This document shows, piece by piece, positions 1 to 8,100 of a stretch of 11,502 nt of DNA. A program made the position numbers and the translations under genes. Every line of letters starts with the position of its first letter. Positions within the stretch are counted from its first letter, which is position 1. Under the pieces are notes generated by a model. That model was not told the origin of the DNA. It saw only the letters and a list, made by a program, of their open reading frames with translations, and did not search any database. This stretch comes from Gracilaria caudata (Eukaryota > Rhodophyta > Florideophyceae > Gracilariales > Gracilariaceae), in contig JASCIV010000833.1 in the NCBI GenBank assembly GCA_030374735.1, positions 1 through 11,502 on the forward strand. Direction: 5' to 3'.

Positions 1-223
1 CCCCCCAACACCCCGCCCCCCGCGCACGCACGCACACACGCGCGGCTGCCGCTCGCGCTCCCCCGCCCCCGCCCGCTGCGCTCGCACGTGTGCACAGTTG
101 CGTGTTGGGCGCGCTCGCGTCAACCATCACGCCGCCACATCCGTGCCGACACCGTCACTCGTCGCGCCACGCGTCGTTTGCAAGCGGCGTGAGCTCCGCC
201 GTCGCCGCCGTCGCCCCCACCAC

Positions 224-258
<35 letters not shown>

Positions 259-263
259 GCGCG
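1..263 (+). promoter_or_regulatory. C-rich upstream region of the RPP21-like gene
   Basis: This stretch is extremely C/G-rich, with long C runs in the first 75 bases, a CACGTG palindrome at 85-90 and a run of CAC then GCC triplets at about 218-257. I read it as promoter and 5' leader of the gene starting at ATG 264. The frame is open upstream of that ATG, but the product there would be almost pure alanine with no ATG of its own, so I treat it as non-coding. An upstream exon cannot be excluded. Confidence 0.4.
218..257 (+). repeat. CAC/GCC trinucleotide microsatellite
   Basis: Three CAC triplets are followed by about ten GCC triplets directly before the proposed start codon at 264. Translated in the gene's frame it would give polyalanine. 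Such runs vary in length by slippage, and here the run probably lies in the 5' leader. Confidence 0.8.
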
Positions 264-1199
264 ATGCGACACTGCGAGCAGGTGCAGGTGCAGCTGCGCG
301 TGCCGCTGCGGCGCGAGGCGCACCATCCGGTGGCAAGTCGCTTTGCGCACGAATATGTGTTTGGACGCTGCGCGCGAATGGGCGCGTTGGAACAGGTTCA
401 AGGCTGTCAGAGCGCGTGCTGTGCACGCCGCTCGACGCCGTTTCAGAGTTGTGATGCTACTAACTTTGCGCGTAGAGCGTGTGTTCACACCGACGCGCCA
501 CCGTTTGCGCAGCGTGTTGCGCCCATTGCGGCGAACACGAACAGTGCCACTGCATCTGCCTCGCCTTTGTCTGGCGCTTCACGCTGCGAAAACGCGCATG
601 GTACGAGTTGCAGCGCTGCGGACGCTGCGGCGTGCAGCGCGGCTGCTGCTGCTGGCTGTGCGGGGAGTGCGTGTGCCGAAGGCGCGCGTGCTGGCGCGAA
701 GCATGGCGCCGGCGCGAAGAGAATGGATGGTAGACGGCGCGCGTTGCTGTTTGGGGAGCGCGCGCCCAAGCTGGAACTGCCGGTGAAGCAGCGCATCGAG
801 CGACGGCCCGTGCCCAAGCGCAGTCGCGATACGCTGAGCGTGGACGCGCTCACGGCGATGATGCAAAACGTGCTGGGCACGTCGTCGGCGAGCGCCGCCA
901 AGCGCTCAAAACCGAACGACGCGAGCAGACGACTGGCCAAACGCGTGTCAAAGCTGGGCGCGGGTGCGTCGTCATCGTCGTCGCCGCCGTCGTTGCCACC
1001 GTCGTCGTCGTCGTCGTCAGCAGGTGGATCGGCGTCGCGAGAGGCGACGGATTCGCTGTCGTTGTCGAGAAAGCAGGTGGAGGAGAGGGGAGGTGATGCG
1101 CACGATGATGATAGCACGGATGAACTGAGCTTTCTGGTGGAGCGGTGGCAGTTCGATGCGCGCGGCAAGCAACAAGCGTTCATGCCGTACATCACCTGA
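264..1199 (+). CDS. RPP21: RNase P protein subunit Rpp21/Rpr2-like (split gene)
   Basis: Probable zinc-binding protein subunit of nuclear RNase P, the ribonucleoprotein that removes tRNA 5' leaders. No single reading frame carries the gene. My model is exon 1 264-395, exon 2 476-666 and exon 3 734-1199, giving 262 residues. Exon 1 (frame from ATG 264) ends in a helix containing ASRF at residues 24-27, like the helical N-terminus of the family. Exon 2 is very cysteine-rich, with CxxC pairs at C55/C58 and C92/C95, the second pair preceded by the aromatic pair W86-Y87. Exon 3 opens with LLFGER (112-117), which matches the short LLWGDR-type motif after the second zinc pair in Rpp21. The rest is a basic, then serine-rich and acidic tail, longer than in the roughly 150-residue human protein. 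G/C is preferred at third codon positions in each chosen segment. The family call comes from remembered motifs; the second intron is the weakest point. Confidence 0.55.
   Translation: MRHCEQVQVQLRVPLRREAHHPVASRFAHEYVFGRCARMGALEQVQGCQSACCARRSTPFQSCDATNFARRACVHTDAPPFAQRVAPIAANTNSATASASPLSGASRCENAHGTSCSAADAAACSAAAAAGCAGSACAEGARAGAKHGAGAKRMDGRRRALLFGERAPKLELPVKQRIERRPVPKRSRDTLSVDALTAMMQNVLGTSSASAAKRSKPNDASRRLAKRVSKLGAGASSSSSPPSLPPSSSSSSAGGSASREATDSLSLSRKQVEERGGDAHDDDSTDELSFLVERWQFDARGKQQAFMPYIT
396..475 (+). other. Intron 1 of the RPP21-like gene (80 nt)
   Basis: A perfect TACTAAC branch-site motif lies at 458-464, and a TAG acceptor ends at 475. Good coding sequence changes frame across this point. 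GTTCAA at 396 is a weak donor, but it is the in-phase donor that keeps the conserved-looking ASRF helix and joins both frames in phase 0. Branch site and acceptor are strong; the donor is inferred. Confidence 0.6.
667..733 (+). other. Possible intron 2 of the RPP21-like gene (67 nt) or a frameshift
   Basis: The cysteine-rich frame ends at TAG 731-733, while the C-terminal coding signal continues in another frame. A GTGCGT donor at 667 and a GGTAG acceptor ending at 733 bridge the two frames exactly and bring LLFGER close behind the second CxxC pair. Against this, there is no CTAAC or CTGAC branch site and no T-rich tract, unlike the other introns here. A one-base sequencing or true frameshift is the alternative. 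Confidence 0.35.
968..1018 (+). repeat. TCG-rich triplet repeat coding for a serine run
   Basis: Imperfect TCG triplets within the C-terminal exon of the RPP21-like gene encode a serine and proline linker. It is a low-complexity region, so length and alignment there should not be trusted. Confidence 0.8.
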
Positions 1200-1226
1200 T
1201 TGGTCGGAAACTTTTGTTTTTGCACA

Positions 1227-1232
1227 AATAAA
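1227..1232 (+). terminator. AATAAA polyadenylation signal
   Basis: A canonical AATAAA lies 28 bases after the TGA at 1197-1199 of the RPP21-like gene. This supports both the strand and the end of that gene. Confidence 0.6.
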
Positions 1233-1331
1233 AACAAATGTGTGTCGGTTGCGCGCTTCTATGTTGTGTCATACTCCACGCGGAAGCTGTGGCGCGTGCT
1301 GCGCTGCCGCTGCGGCTGTGCATCTCGCGCA

Positions 1332-1372
1332 GCGCGCGCGCGCGCGTTTGTTTTTTTAAGCGCGCGCGCGCG
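1332..1372 (+). repeat. Paired alternating GC tracts around a T-rich loop
   Basis: Two pure alternating G/C runs (1332-1346 and 1360-1372) flank a T-rich stretch at 1347-1357. The runs are self-complementary and complementary to each other, so a strong hairpin or Z-DNA is possible. It lies between the RPP21-like gene and the small coiled-coil gene; any role is unknown. Confidence 0.7.
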
Positions 1373-1402
1373 TGTGGGTGCGTGAACGCTTTCCGCGAGC
1401 GC

Positions 1403-1430
1403 TTGTTGTTGTTGTTGTTGTTGTTTGTTG
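1403..1430 (+). repeat. TTG trinucleotide microsatellite
   Basis: Seven to eight TTG triplets with one interruption, about 40 bp before the start codon at 1470. It is probably in the promoter or 5' leader of the next gene. Confidence 0.8.
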
Positions 1431-1469
1431 CGCGCAAGCTTCTCTCAATCCGCGTTTTTTGGCGACGAG

Positions 1470-1853
1470 ATGAAGGGAGCTGCGGACAAGAACCTCAAGG
1501 AGGACGCAAAACCGGCGTCGCAAAAGGTACGTGCGCCCGCTTTCACTCCTCTCTGCGGCTCGTTTTTGGAAGCTGACGGCTGTTTTTTTGTAGAAGAGAC
1601 GTGCGCAACCCGGCGACTTTGAGAAACAGGTTGACCGCATTCGACGCGACATTAGCACCATTCGTTCCAACCTGGCCGCGGCCGAGAAGTGAGTGGCCAG
1701 TTTTTAGTCTTTTGCTTTTTTTGTTGAGTGCGACTAACGTGTTTGCGTGGCGTTTTGCGAAGAGCGTTGGATGTGACCGGCGTGCCGTACGATGCGCCGC
1801 CCGAACAGGTGACCGACAAGAAGGACGACGCGGAAACGCATCAACAAACATGA
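1470..1853 (+). CDS. Small three-exon protein with predicted coiled coil, function unknown
   Basis: Spliced gene of 80 residues: exons 1470-1526, 1594-1688 and 1763-1853 (stop TGA 1851-1853). Phases match at both junctions (phase 0, then phase 2). The intact frame reads through all three exons with a strong G/C third-position preference. Residues 1-24 are basic and lysine-rich. Residues 25-53, from PGDFEKQVDRI through the AAAEKAL segment, have hydrophobic residues spaced like a short coiled coil or helical hairpin. Residues 54-80 are polar and acidic. There is no signal peptide, membrane helix or cysteine. It could be a small subunit of a larger complex, but I recognise no family. Its stop lies 49 bp from that of the opposing SEN15 gene. 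Standard ORF calling would miss it because no exon exceeds 32 codons. Confidence 0.6.
1527..1593 (+). other. Intron 1 of the small coiled-coil gene (67 nt)
   Basis: Donor GTACGT at 1527, branch-like CTGAC at about 1572-1576, a T tract, and acceptor TTGTAG ending at 1593. It lies between complete codons (phase 0). Confidence 0.75.
1689..1762 (+). other. Intron 2 of the small coiled-coil gene (74 nt)
   Basis: Donor GTGAGT at 1689, T-rich interior, branch-like ACTAAC at about 1732-1737, and acceptor AAG ending at 1762. Phase 2 joining restores a frame ending at TGA 1851-1853. An AG two bases later gives a different frame with an unlikely product. Confidence 0.7.
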
Positions 1854-1902
1854 CCTATAACAAAACATAACTTTTGTGTTAAAAAAGAAAAACCAAACGT
1901 GC

Positions 1903-2493
1903 TCATGCGTCCGTATCCGACGCCGACAAACTGTGCTCACTCTCCCCAACGCGCTCATCGCGCTCTCTTTCGTGCGTGCCGCCACCCTCCTCCACGCTCA
2001 CCTTCTTCACCTTCCAGCGCGCATCCACAATATCCTCCCATCGGTTCAACACGCGATAATAAGCGGTGGTACTATCCTCATCCACAATCGCCAACGTCAC
2101 GCACGGCAGCCGTTCGCGCGTGTCCGGGTGCACGCACTGCGCGCACAGCCGGTGCAGCTGCGCGGGCGACAGCCACTCGTCCGCGCGCACCGGCACCACC
2201 GCCTGCGTGCGCTGCGCGCGTTGCGCGCCGTGCAGATGGCCAAACACGGAGTCGAACGCGACGGCGGCGCTGCCGGCGATGTACGGGCGCGACGCAAGAT
2301 GGGAGATGCGTAGATTTGTCCACTGGCGAATGCGCTGCAGGTCGTGGTATACCTGGTAGAGCGTCTCGGCGCTGGCGTCGTCGCGCAGCTTGTTGGCTTG
2401 CAGGAAGGAGCTGTAGGCGTGCGGCGCGGGTGGCGCGCTTGGGTGCTGCGCTTGGTGATTGGGGAGGGCGGCGCTGTCGCTTGGCTGCATCAT
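1903..2493 (-). CDS. SEN15: tRNA-splicing endonuclease subunit Sen15
   Basis: Structural subunit of the four-protein tRNA-splicing endonuclease (Sen2, Sen34, Sen54, Sen15), which cuts introns out of precursor tRNAs; Sen15 pairs with Sen34 and has no catalytic residues. The 196-residue product is close in size to the human protein (171). A polar, proline-rich leader (1-36) precedes a helix with LYQVYHDLQRIRQW (45-58). Then comes the VVPVRADEWLS strand-and-turn (99-109) and a helix from 110. The best evidence is VTLAIVDEDSTTAYYRV (132-148), which closely matches the TLAIVESDST..YY signature of TSEN15. The C-terminal 35 residues are charged and disordered. The first of two adjacent ATGs (2491-2493) is used. 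No introns are seen. It converges with the small coiled-coil gene, so their 3' ends probably overlap in mRNA. Confidence 0.85.
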   Translation of the reverse strand: MMQPSDSAALPNHQAQHPSAPPAPHAYSSFLQANKLRDDASAETLYQVYHDLQRIRQWTNLRISHLASRPYIAGSAAVAFDSVFGHLHGAQRAQRTQAVVPVRADEWLSPAQLHRLCAQCVHPDTRERLPCVTLAIVDEDSTTAYYRVLNRWEDIVDARWKVKKVSVEEGGGTHERERDERVGESEHSLSASDTDA

Positions 2494-3234
2494 GTGCGGA
2501 GTCGTTTTGGGGGGGGAGGCGCCGATTCAGACAGATGTCATCACAGTCGCAGGTTTTTCAACCCGACGCGCGCAGCTCTGTTTTTTTTTACCGAACATTC
2601 AAAGCAAGAACAACACACAGTGCGCAAACACCCAAACTGCTGTATCGTTTTCAACCACATCGGCACTGCATTGCTTCGCATCTGTACTTTCCAAAGTGTT
2701 CGACACACTAGGGTTGCAACATGCAGTCGAGAGCAAGTGAATCACTAAGAAAGCTGATGCTCGCCAAGCTTGCGCTTGGTCCAATATTGTGTACGCCGTT
2801 CCTCAAAACAGCAAGCGCTAAAAGATGACAGTCTCTCCTCATGTGCCATGTTGTAACCTTATTGCAGTCCACCACAATGCATGTGCATTGCGTCCACAAG
2901 TTGTTGCCAATGTTAAGCCGAAGCAAGCTTCTCATCTATAACCATGCTCACGTGCCACCTCGGCCCTCAAACACATGCACAGTATGTGTATGGAAACTTC
3001 AACAGAAAGCAGAGCGTTATCTTGTGAGCATCGTTCGACCTGTTGCTGTTACTGATTGGTACAAATATCATATGCTACAGCCGTGTGCGTGTTCCATTGT
3101 CCGCTGATACGATCTCGAGGCTAGATACCTTGTTTCACGTGCTCACCATTCTTGATTCAACGCGAGCACGTTGACGTGTAACGGACGTGCGACCTGTCCT
3201 CCCCCTTTGGTTTACAGATCCGAGCGTTGAGCAG
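2494..3234. other. Intergenic region without a recognisable gene
   Basis: About 740 bp between the divergent SEN15 gene and the first secreted-protein gene. Base composition is clearly less GC-rich than on the left. The only open frames are short and unconvincing on both strands. It must hold the SEN15 promoter (near 2494-2600, with a G8 run near 2509) and the upstream part of the next promoter. CACGTG occurs at 2949-2954 and 3136-3141, and further ACGTG cores lie at about 3173-3190. Confidence 0.5.
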
Positions 3235-3240
3235 TATAAA
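3235..3240 (+). promoter_or_regulatory. TATA box of the first secreted-protein gene
   Basis: TATAAA sits 112 bp upstream of the ATG at 3347. Several ACGTG-core sites lie in the 100 bp before it. Transcription would be expected to start about 30 bp downstream, near 3265-3275. Confidence 0.55.
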
Positions 3241-3346
3241 ACCGGCGCACTCATGGAAACCCTTGCCTGTTTTACCGTGAGCATCTCATCATTCGTTGTT
3301 TCCCTCCCCGCTTTTTGAAGCCTTCAGTCCTGCGCTCAACCCAACG

Positions 3347-3715
3347 ATGAGCCGTTCTCTCTTCATGCTCTGCTCTCTGCTCTTCGCTCGATGTTGCGCG
3401 GAAAACGCAGTACAGTTACCAGTGCCGTGCGAGCAGACATGTACCACATCATCCTTCATGCAAATCGATCCCAGGTGCGATGTGACCGGAGCAAAGGGTT
3501 TGGAAGTCAACATCAACGACGGCTGTTTCTTCTTTACCTATGAGCTGGATTTCTGTTCCGAGCCGATTGACACCAATGTCATGGATGCTATTCGGTGCAT
3601 GCAAAACGAACTGCCTTCCTGTAAGGGGGACAGGATCGCCAGTTGTGTGTTCCCTGCGGTTGGGAAATGTATTGAGAACAGAGCTGAGATTGTTGCAGCT
3701 TCTGCAATCGGCTAG
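3347..3715 (+). CDS. Secreted cysteine-rich protein, function unknown
   Basis: A 122-residue protein with an N-terminal signal peptide: Arg at position 3, a hydrophobic core at about 5-14 (LFMLCSLLFA), and likely cleavage near residue 21. The mature part has nine cysteines (28, 32, 44, 60, 70, 84, 92, 100, 108), typical of a disulfide-stabilised extracellular domain. The last four are spaced exactly eight residues apart. There is no membrane anchor, GPI signal or known catalytic motif. The frame opens upstream at 3296, but the ATG at 3347 places the hydrophobic segment at the very N-terminus and is preferred. Codon use favours C/G-ending codons such as ATC, AAC and GAC. A TATA box stands 112 bp upstream. 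A wall, adhesion or secreted defence role is possible but not shown. An odd cysteine number suggests a free thiol or dimer. Confidence 0.6.
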   Translation: MSRSLFMLCSLLFARCCAENAVQLPVPCEQTCTTSSFMQIDPRCDVTGAKGLEVNINDGCFFFTYELDFCSEPIDTNVMDAIRCMQNELPSCKGDRIASCVFPAVGKCIENRAEIVAASAIG

Positions 3716-4461
3716 AGGTGAAAAAGTGTTTTGTAGTGCTTTGAAGAATATAGCCCAAACTATCGTATCAAATCTTCTGCTCTTACCAAGGGTAATCCTG
3801 TTCGGCTTTAAGAGGTCATTAAAAGTAATGTTACGACGTTTGCTTTCTGTAACTTCAGTGCCCTCAAAAAGCAGCCGTCCCTCTGTTTGGATAGCGTTGG
3901 TTGCTGTAACCACAAGCTCCATTTCTTTTTGGGTTGCGTTTTTGTCCTTGCACCGCAAGAACAGCTCAATGACCGCATCATAGCATCACTGCTTTGTTGC
4001 TCTTTCTAACAATAGATGGCTGAGGGCTGAAAATCTTCCTTGCTGGTCTCTTCAAAATCGAAACCATGAACAGCTTGTGATGTGTTGCACAACGAAGCAT
4101 ACCAGTTCTCTCGTTACAATGCTAAACTTTTTTTCGCGCTCACCTGCGTCGCCTGGCAGGTCTTTACACAATTCAGACTTTCGCCAATTCAAGTAACACT
4201 GTGTCGAAGAGCGACGCGAGGTTTCTGCCGTAGCATCATCTGGCCCTACGTTCTTGAGCTATGTACAAAGCTACACGCGTTTTCTTCGAGAACGTTGTTG
4301 CATATGGAGGGGTGAAAGTGAATCTATCTATGTTGTTACATTCTGACTGTGCAGAACGTCTATTGTTACCCACTCGTCGATGTCAGCCACTCAATGGCGC
4401 AAATCAAGCTACATCCAGGGTTCCGGCTCTTAATGAGCCTATTGTCCTCTGCCCGGCAGCC
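3716..4461. other. Intergenic region, possible coding remnant on the - strand
   Basis: About 750 bp between the two secreted-protein genes. A - strand frame stays open from about 3985 down through 3716 and into the antisense of the previous gene, but it has no ATG, and I could not join it to an exon without meeting a stop. A CAG/GTGAGC donor-like site lies on the - strand near 4140. Nothing here is firm enough to call a gene. Confidence 0.35.
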
Positions 4462-4467
4462 TTAAAA
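4462..4467 (+). promoter_or_regulatory. TATA-like box of the second secreted-protein gene
   Basis: TTAAAA within CCTTAAAAGGC lies 108 bp upstream of the ATG at 4570. Spacing is nearly the same as at the first secreted-protein gene. The leader also shares a CATCTCAT element close to the start codon. Confidence 0.4.
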
Positions 4468-4569
4468 GGCGCCTCCTTCGTGTTGATGAAGCGCTTGCAC
4501 CCTCGCAACACTTGAATCGGCAGTTGCAGTCGTACCATAAACACTGATTCAACATTCATCTCATTCTTC

Positions 4570-4890
4570 ATGGTTGCCAAAATGATGAACCACCTCATAA
4601 TTTCTGTCTTGTCGCTACTTTGTCTGGTCTCCCTACCACAAACGGCGGCCGCGTCATCATCAACATCTCAACTGCTTCAGCAGGCGCTTCGAAGGGACTC
4701 TGTGTGTCCGTGCTATTTGCCGTGTGCAGTAACAAAGGTTGAACAGATACTTACAAAGTATATATGTTCAAACACCGGCATTCGAGCTTGCATGATTCAG
4801 GGCTGTGCCACAGAGGATGGAAGGTTAGGAATTCGATGTTGCATTCAGTTTTCATCGCCGCTCCCAGTTCTTTCTCACAAAGCCGAATAA
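4570..4890 (+). CDS. Small secreted protein with eight cysteines, function unknown
   Basis: A 106-residue protein. Residues 1-28 form a classic signal peptide: lysine at 4, hydrophobic core at 9-22, and small residues TAAA before likely cleavage at 28. A short helix rich in Q and L follows (34-42). Then come eight cysteines in the pattern C-x-C-x3-C-x13-C-x7-C-x4-C-x10-CC (46, 48, 52, 66, 74, 79, 90, 91), enough for four disulfide bonds. There is no known enzyme motif. ATGs at residues 1, 5 and 6 are all in frame; the first is used. The final 13 residues look less ordered, so a 3' intron replacing them is possible (a weak GTTAGG donor lies near codon 85). It has the same orientation and promoter layout as the secreted-protein gene 0.9 kb upstream, but I see no clear sequence similarity between them. 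Confidence 0.55.
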   Translation: MVAKMMNHLIISVLSLLCLVSLPQTAAASSSTSQLLQQALRRDSVCPCYLPCAVTKVEQILTKYICSNTGIRACMIQGCATEDGRLGIRCCIQFSSPLPVLSHKAE

Positions 4891-5160
4891 GTCGCACAAC
4901 ATCAGACGAGGACCAGTGCCGTCGACGATCATCTCGGGCCCAAATGGGGAACTTGATTGGTTCTTAACATAGCGAAAGGTAAACAAGTCATTTGGTACGA
5001 TGAGCAATCGGATCTAACATTATTCCTTTTCAAGCTCACTGCGAGTCTGGGGGTTGTAGAGAGCCCTTTGACAGTTCATTCCTCCGAGACATGAGCAGCA
5101 AAAGTAGCAGTCGTTTGCATACCACCACGAAACCAGCCAAATCGAGCCACAAGATTGTCT
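4891..5160. other. Convergent intergenic region
   Basis: This 270 bp separates the stop codons of the second secreted-protein gene (+) and the ABC transporter (-). I see no ORF of interest. It should hold the 3' UTRs of both genes, but no canonical AATAAA stands out apart from AATAAG overlapping the stop at 4888. Confidence 0.5.
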
Positions 5161-8100
5161 TCACGAACTACAAGCAGTAGTTTCCCTCGCACTTACGACG
5201 GCACAATGAACATTGGGTGACATTGTGCGCGTTGCATGCATGACACCAGCGAGTTTTCTCAGATGAGCCGCAGAGTCCGGTCCCGTCTCGTCCACAAGAT
5301 CATTGAGAACAGATTTCGTGGCGAGCAGATCTTTTGGTCTTCCAAACTCTACCACCCTACCCTGGTGCATGACCATGATTCGATCACAGCGCATAACCGT
5401 GTCCAAACGATGAGCGACCGTTAGAACTGTGCATCCATCCATTTCCTTTCGGATTGTGTCCTGTATATGCGAGTCTATCTCTGCGGAGACACTAGAGGTC
5501 GCTTCATCCAACACCACAACCTTGCATTGACGCAACAGAGCTCGTCCCAAGCACATCATTTGTCTTTGCCCAACGCTTAGAGTTGCCCCTCCTTCGTTCA
5601 CTTCATAATCGAGCCCGGCCTTTGTGCTCTGTGCCAGCCCACATAATTGGAATGCCCGTTGAACGCTCGCTTCAGCATGACGACTCAGCATGTCCAAGTT
5701 TGAGCGAATAGTGCCAGAGAAACATATTGGTTCTTGAGGAATAACGCCGATCCTAGACCGTAGATGCTGTAGACTGAGGGAGCTAATGTCCACTCCATCA
5801 ATTTTTATGCAGCCTTCGCTCAGCTCGTACAGTCGAAACAGTGTTTGTATCACGGTGGACTTACCTGCGCCCGTTCGACCAACGATACCGATATGTTCCC
5901 CGCTTTCGATACGGAACGAGACACCTTTCAGTGCCGGTTCCAAGTTCGATCTGTAACGCATGCTGACTTGATCAAAGGCAATGCAACCTTTGTCAGGCCA
6001 GCTCTTCTCTGTGGGAGACGGCTTGTGCGTAAAAAGCATCTCAGCTGGTGAATCGCATGTTGACGAGCTTTGATGATTCGTGCCTGGGTCTGAATGATCC
6101 CAGGATAGCGCAACGGAGGGGTTTACTTCCTCTCGTACGAATGAGTCGCTGCTATACTCAGAAATTCTCTCCACACTACTCAGCTGAGATTCGAGATCCG
6201 TTACTCCTTTTATGATCCACCTCATAACCCTCACAACTCCAACTACATACGACAGCAAAAGCCCTTTCATACTCGGTGATACCCTTGATGATGGCGAGTT
6301 CATCAGCGTTACAGTCGTCACGAGTGTGAGAACACAGCCAACGGTGTTCATGCGCATCGACAGCCAGCGCCTCGTATACGCCGTTGCGAAGGTGGTCTTC
6401 AACATGAGATCCGTGTGATTTGAATTGGCATGAATCGCGCGTGGCAAGTCTTTGAATGCTCGAATGGTGGCCACCCCGTCAATGGTTTCGGCAAAGTGAG
6501 AGTAGAGTGGGCTGTATGCCATTGACTCCAAGCGCCTCAGGTCCACTGTGGCACGTCGAAAGTACTCTTGTATGACCCAAAGCATGAAGCCTACCGCGAG
6601 AATGACCAAGATGAACCAAGGAATTGCCCACACCAACAGCCCAAACCTGATTGTCATGAGTACCAACAGACGGAACAGGTTGGTTGTCCTGTCTGCCAGC
6701 TTGGTGTCGACGCGGTCGATATCACTGTTGAACCTGTTCATCAGACGGCCTTCGGGGGTGGAATCGAAAAAGCTAATGGGCGCCCTCATAACTGAGAGTA
6801 TTAGCCGACGGTGTATAGTTAACGACGCTCGTTGGGAGCCATATGCCATGCAAAAGATGGAAACGCCACCAAAAAGCACAGAGCACGCCCCAAGAAACAC
6901 AAACACAAACATGTACCATGGAACGGAAGCGCGGTCAAAGTTCTCACTCCACACACTCATCCACACGCCAACGCCTGCCGTCGTCACGAGTTCCATGATC
7001 TTGAACAGCGCTATCGGTAACACCCACTGCAGCAAGCCCATGCTTGCGAGATAAGTGCACAGATGCTCAAGCTTGACTCGCCCTTCCTCCTTGGTTTCTT
7101 TGACGATCAGCTTTCCAGCTTCAACAGCTCCATAGTTGACACTGTGCGGATCATGCAACAGTTTTCGTTTCTCGTCATTGCATACGGTGCTCATGGTGCT
7201 CATGGGAGTTTGCGAGTCAACGCGCTTCGGGCACTGCGGCCTCCTCGCTTCTTTTTCGTCTCCGTCTCTTTCTTCCTCAATGCGAATGTCACGCGTTCTC
7301 TGATGTGAGATGTCGCCTGCAACAGCGTCCTCCACGGGGCTTTGGAGTGGCGTCGTCGCTCCGGACTTGTGAAGTAGCTTTGAAAACTCGGAGCTGTCGT
7401 CCTGCAAAAGATCTGCCCTGCGTCCTGCTTCCACAACACGCCCGCCGTGCACGACGATCACCATGTCCACTTGCTGGTTGGAGGCTATATGCAAATGGTT
7501 TGTGGCCAAAATCCGGGTCTTGCCTCGCAACTGCGACACGATACAGCTCTCGAACAGATGCCTACCCACATTGGCGTCGATGGCGCTGAGCGGATCATCC
7601 ATCAGACAGATGTCGGGGTCGCTGTACACGGCTCGTGCCAACGCCACCCTCGCGCGTTGACCGCCCGACAGATTCACGCCGCGGCTCCCAATCTCTGTTG
7701 CGTCGCCGGCGGGAAGCGCGCGCAGATCAGGCAGCAGACAGCACACAGATATGGTGCTCTCGTACAACTGTTTGTTGTACACCTTTCCAAACAGAATGTT
7801 ATCGCGAAGCGTGTCGTTTACAATGAACGCAATCTGCGGGCAGTACGAAACTTTGTCAGACGGATGCGCGTAGAACTGACCCGATGAAAGCTGCAATTCG
7901 CCGAGCATGCCCGCAATGAGCGTGCTCTTGCCGCCGGCAGTGGAGCCAACCACCGCAACCAGAGCGCCGCGTGGAATGGAAAAAGAACCCACGCGAACAC
8001 CGCCGGAGGTATCGGTGTTACCCCATCTGAAAACGGTGTCTCTAAACTCGTACACTGCGTGCGGCGAGCAGCGTTGAACAGCACCATGCTCGCCATCTCG

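Noticed and set aside
394..403. GGTTCAAGG, similar to a tRNA B box
   Set aside because: The TCC end of the B box is missing and no cloverleaf or A box surrounds it. It overlaps the proposed intron donor.
90..1199. One continuous 369-codon + ORF
   Set aside because: It begins at GTG, runs through polyalanine, crosses a perfect TACTAAC plus TAG acceptor, and has poor codon quality between 476 and 666, where another frame is clearly better. I replaced it with a spliced model.
485..1237. 250-codon - strand ORF
   Set aside because: It is the antisense of the RPP21-like gene. Its long Asp runs are the complement of the TCG serine repeat, and the AATAAA signal and splice signals support the + strand.
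1899..2711. 270-codon + strand ORF over SEN15
   Set aside because: Its product is an Arg/Ala/Pro-rich shadow of the - strand gene, whose Sen15 signature is clear.
3540..3983. 147-codon + ORF overlapping the first secreted-protein gene
   Set aside because: It overlaps the better-supported frame, which has the signal peptide and cysteine pattern. Its own codon use and product are unremarkable.
4082..4315. 77-codon + ORF between the two secreted-protein genes
   Set aside because: No signal peptide, no motif and no promoter; of a length expected by chance.
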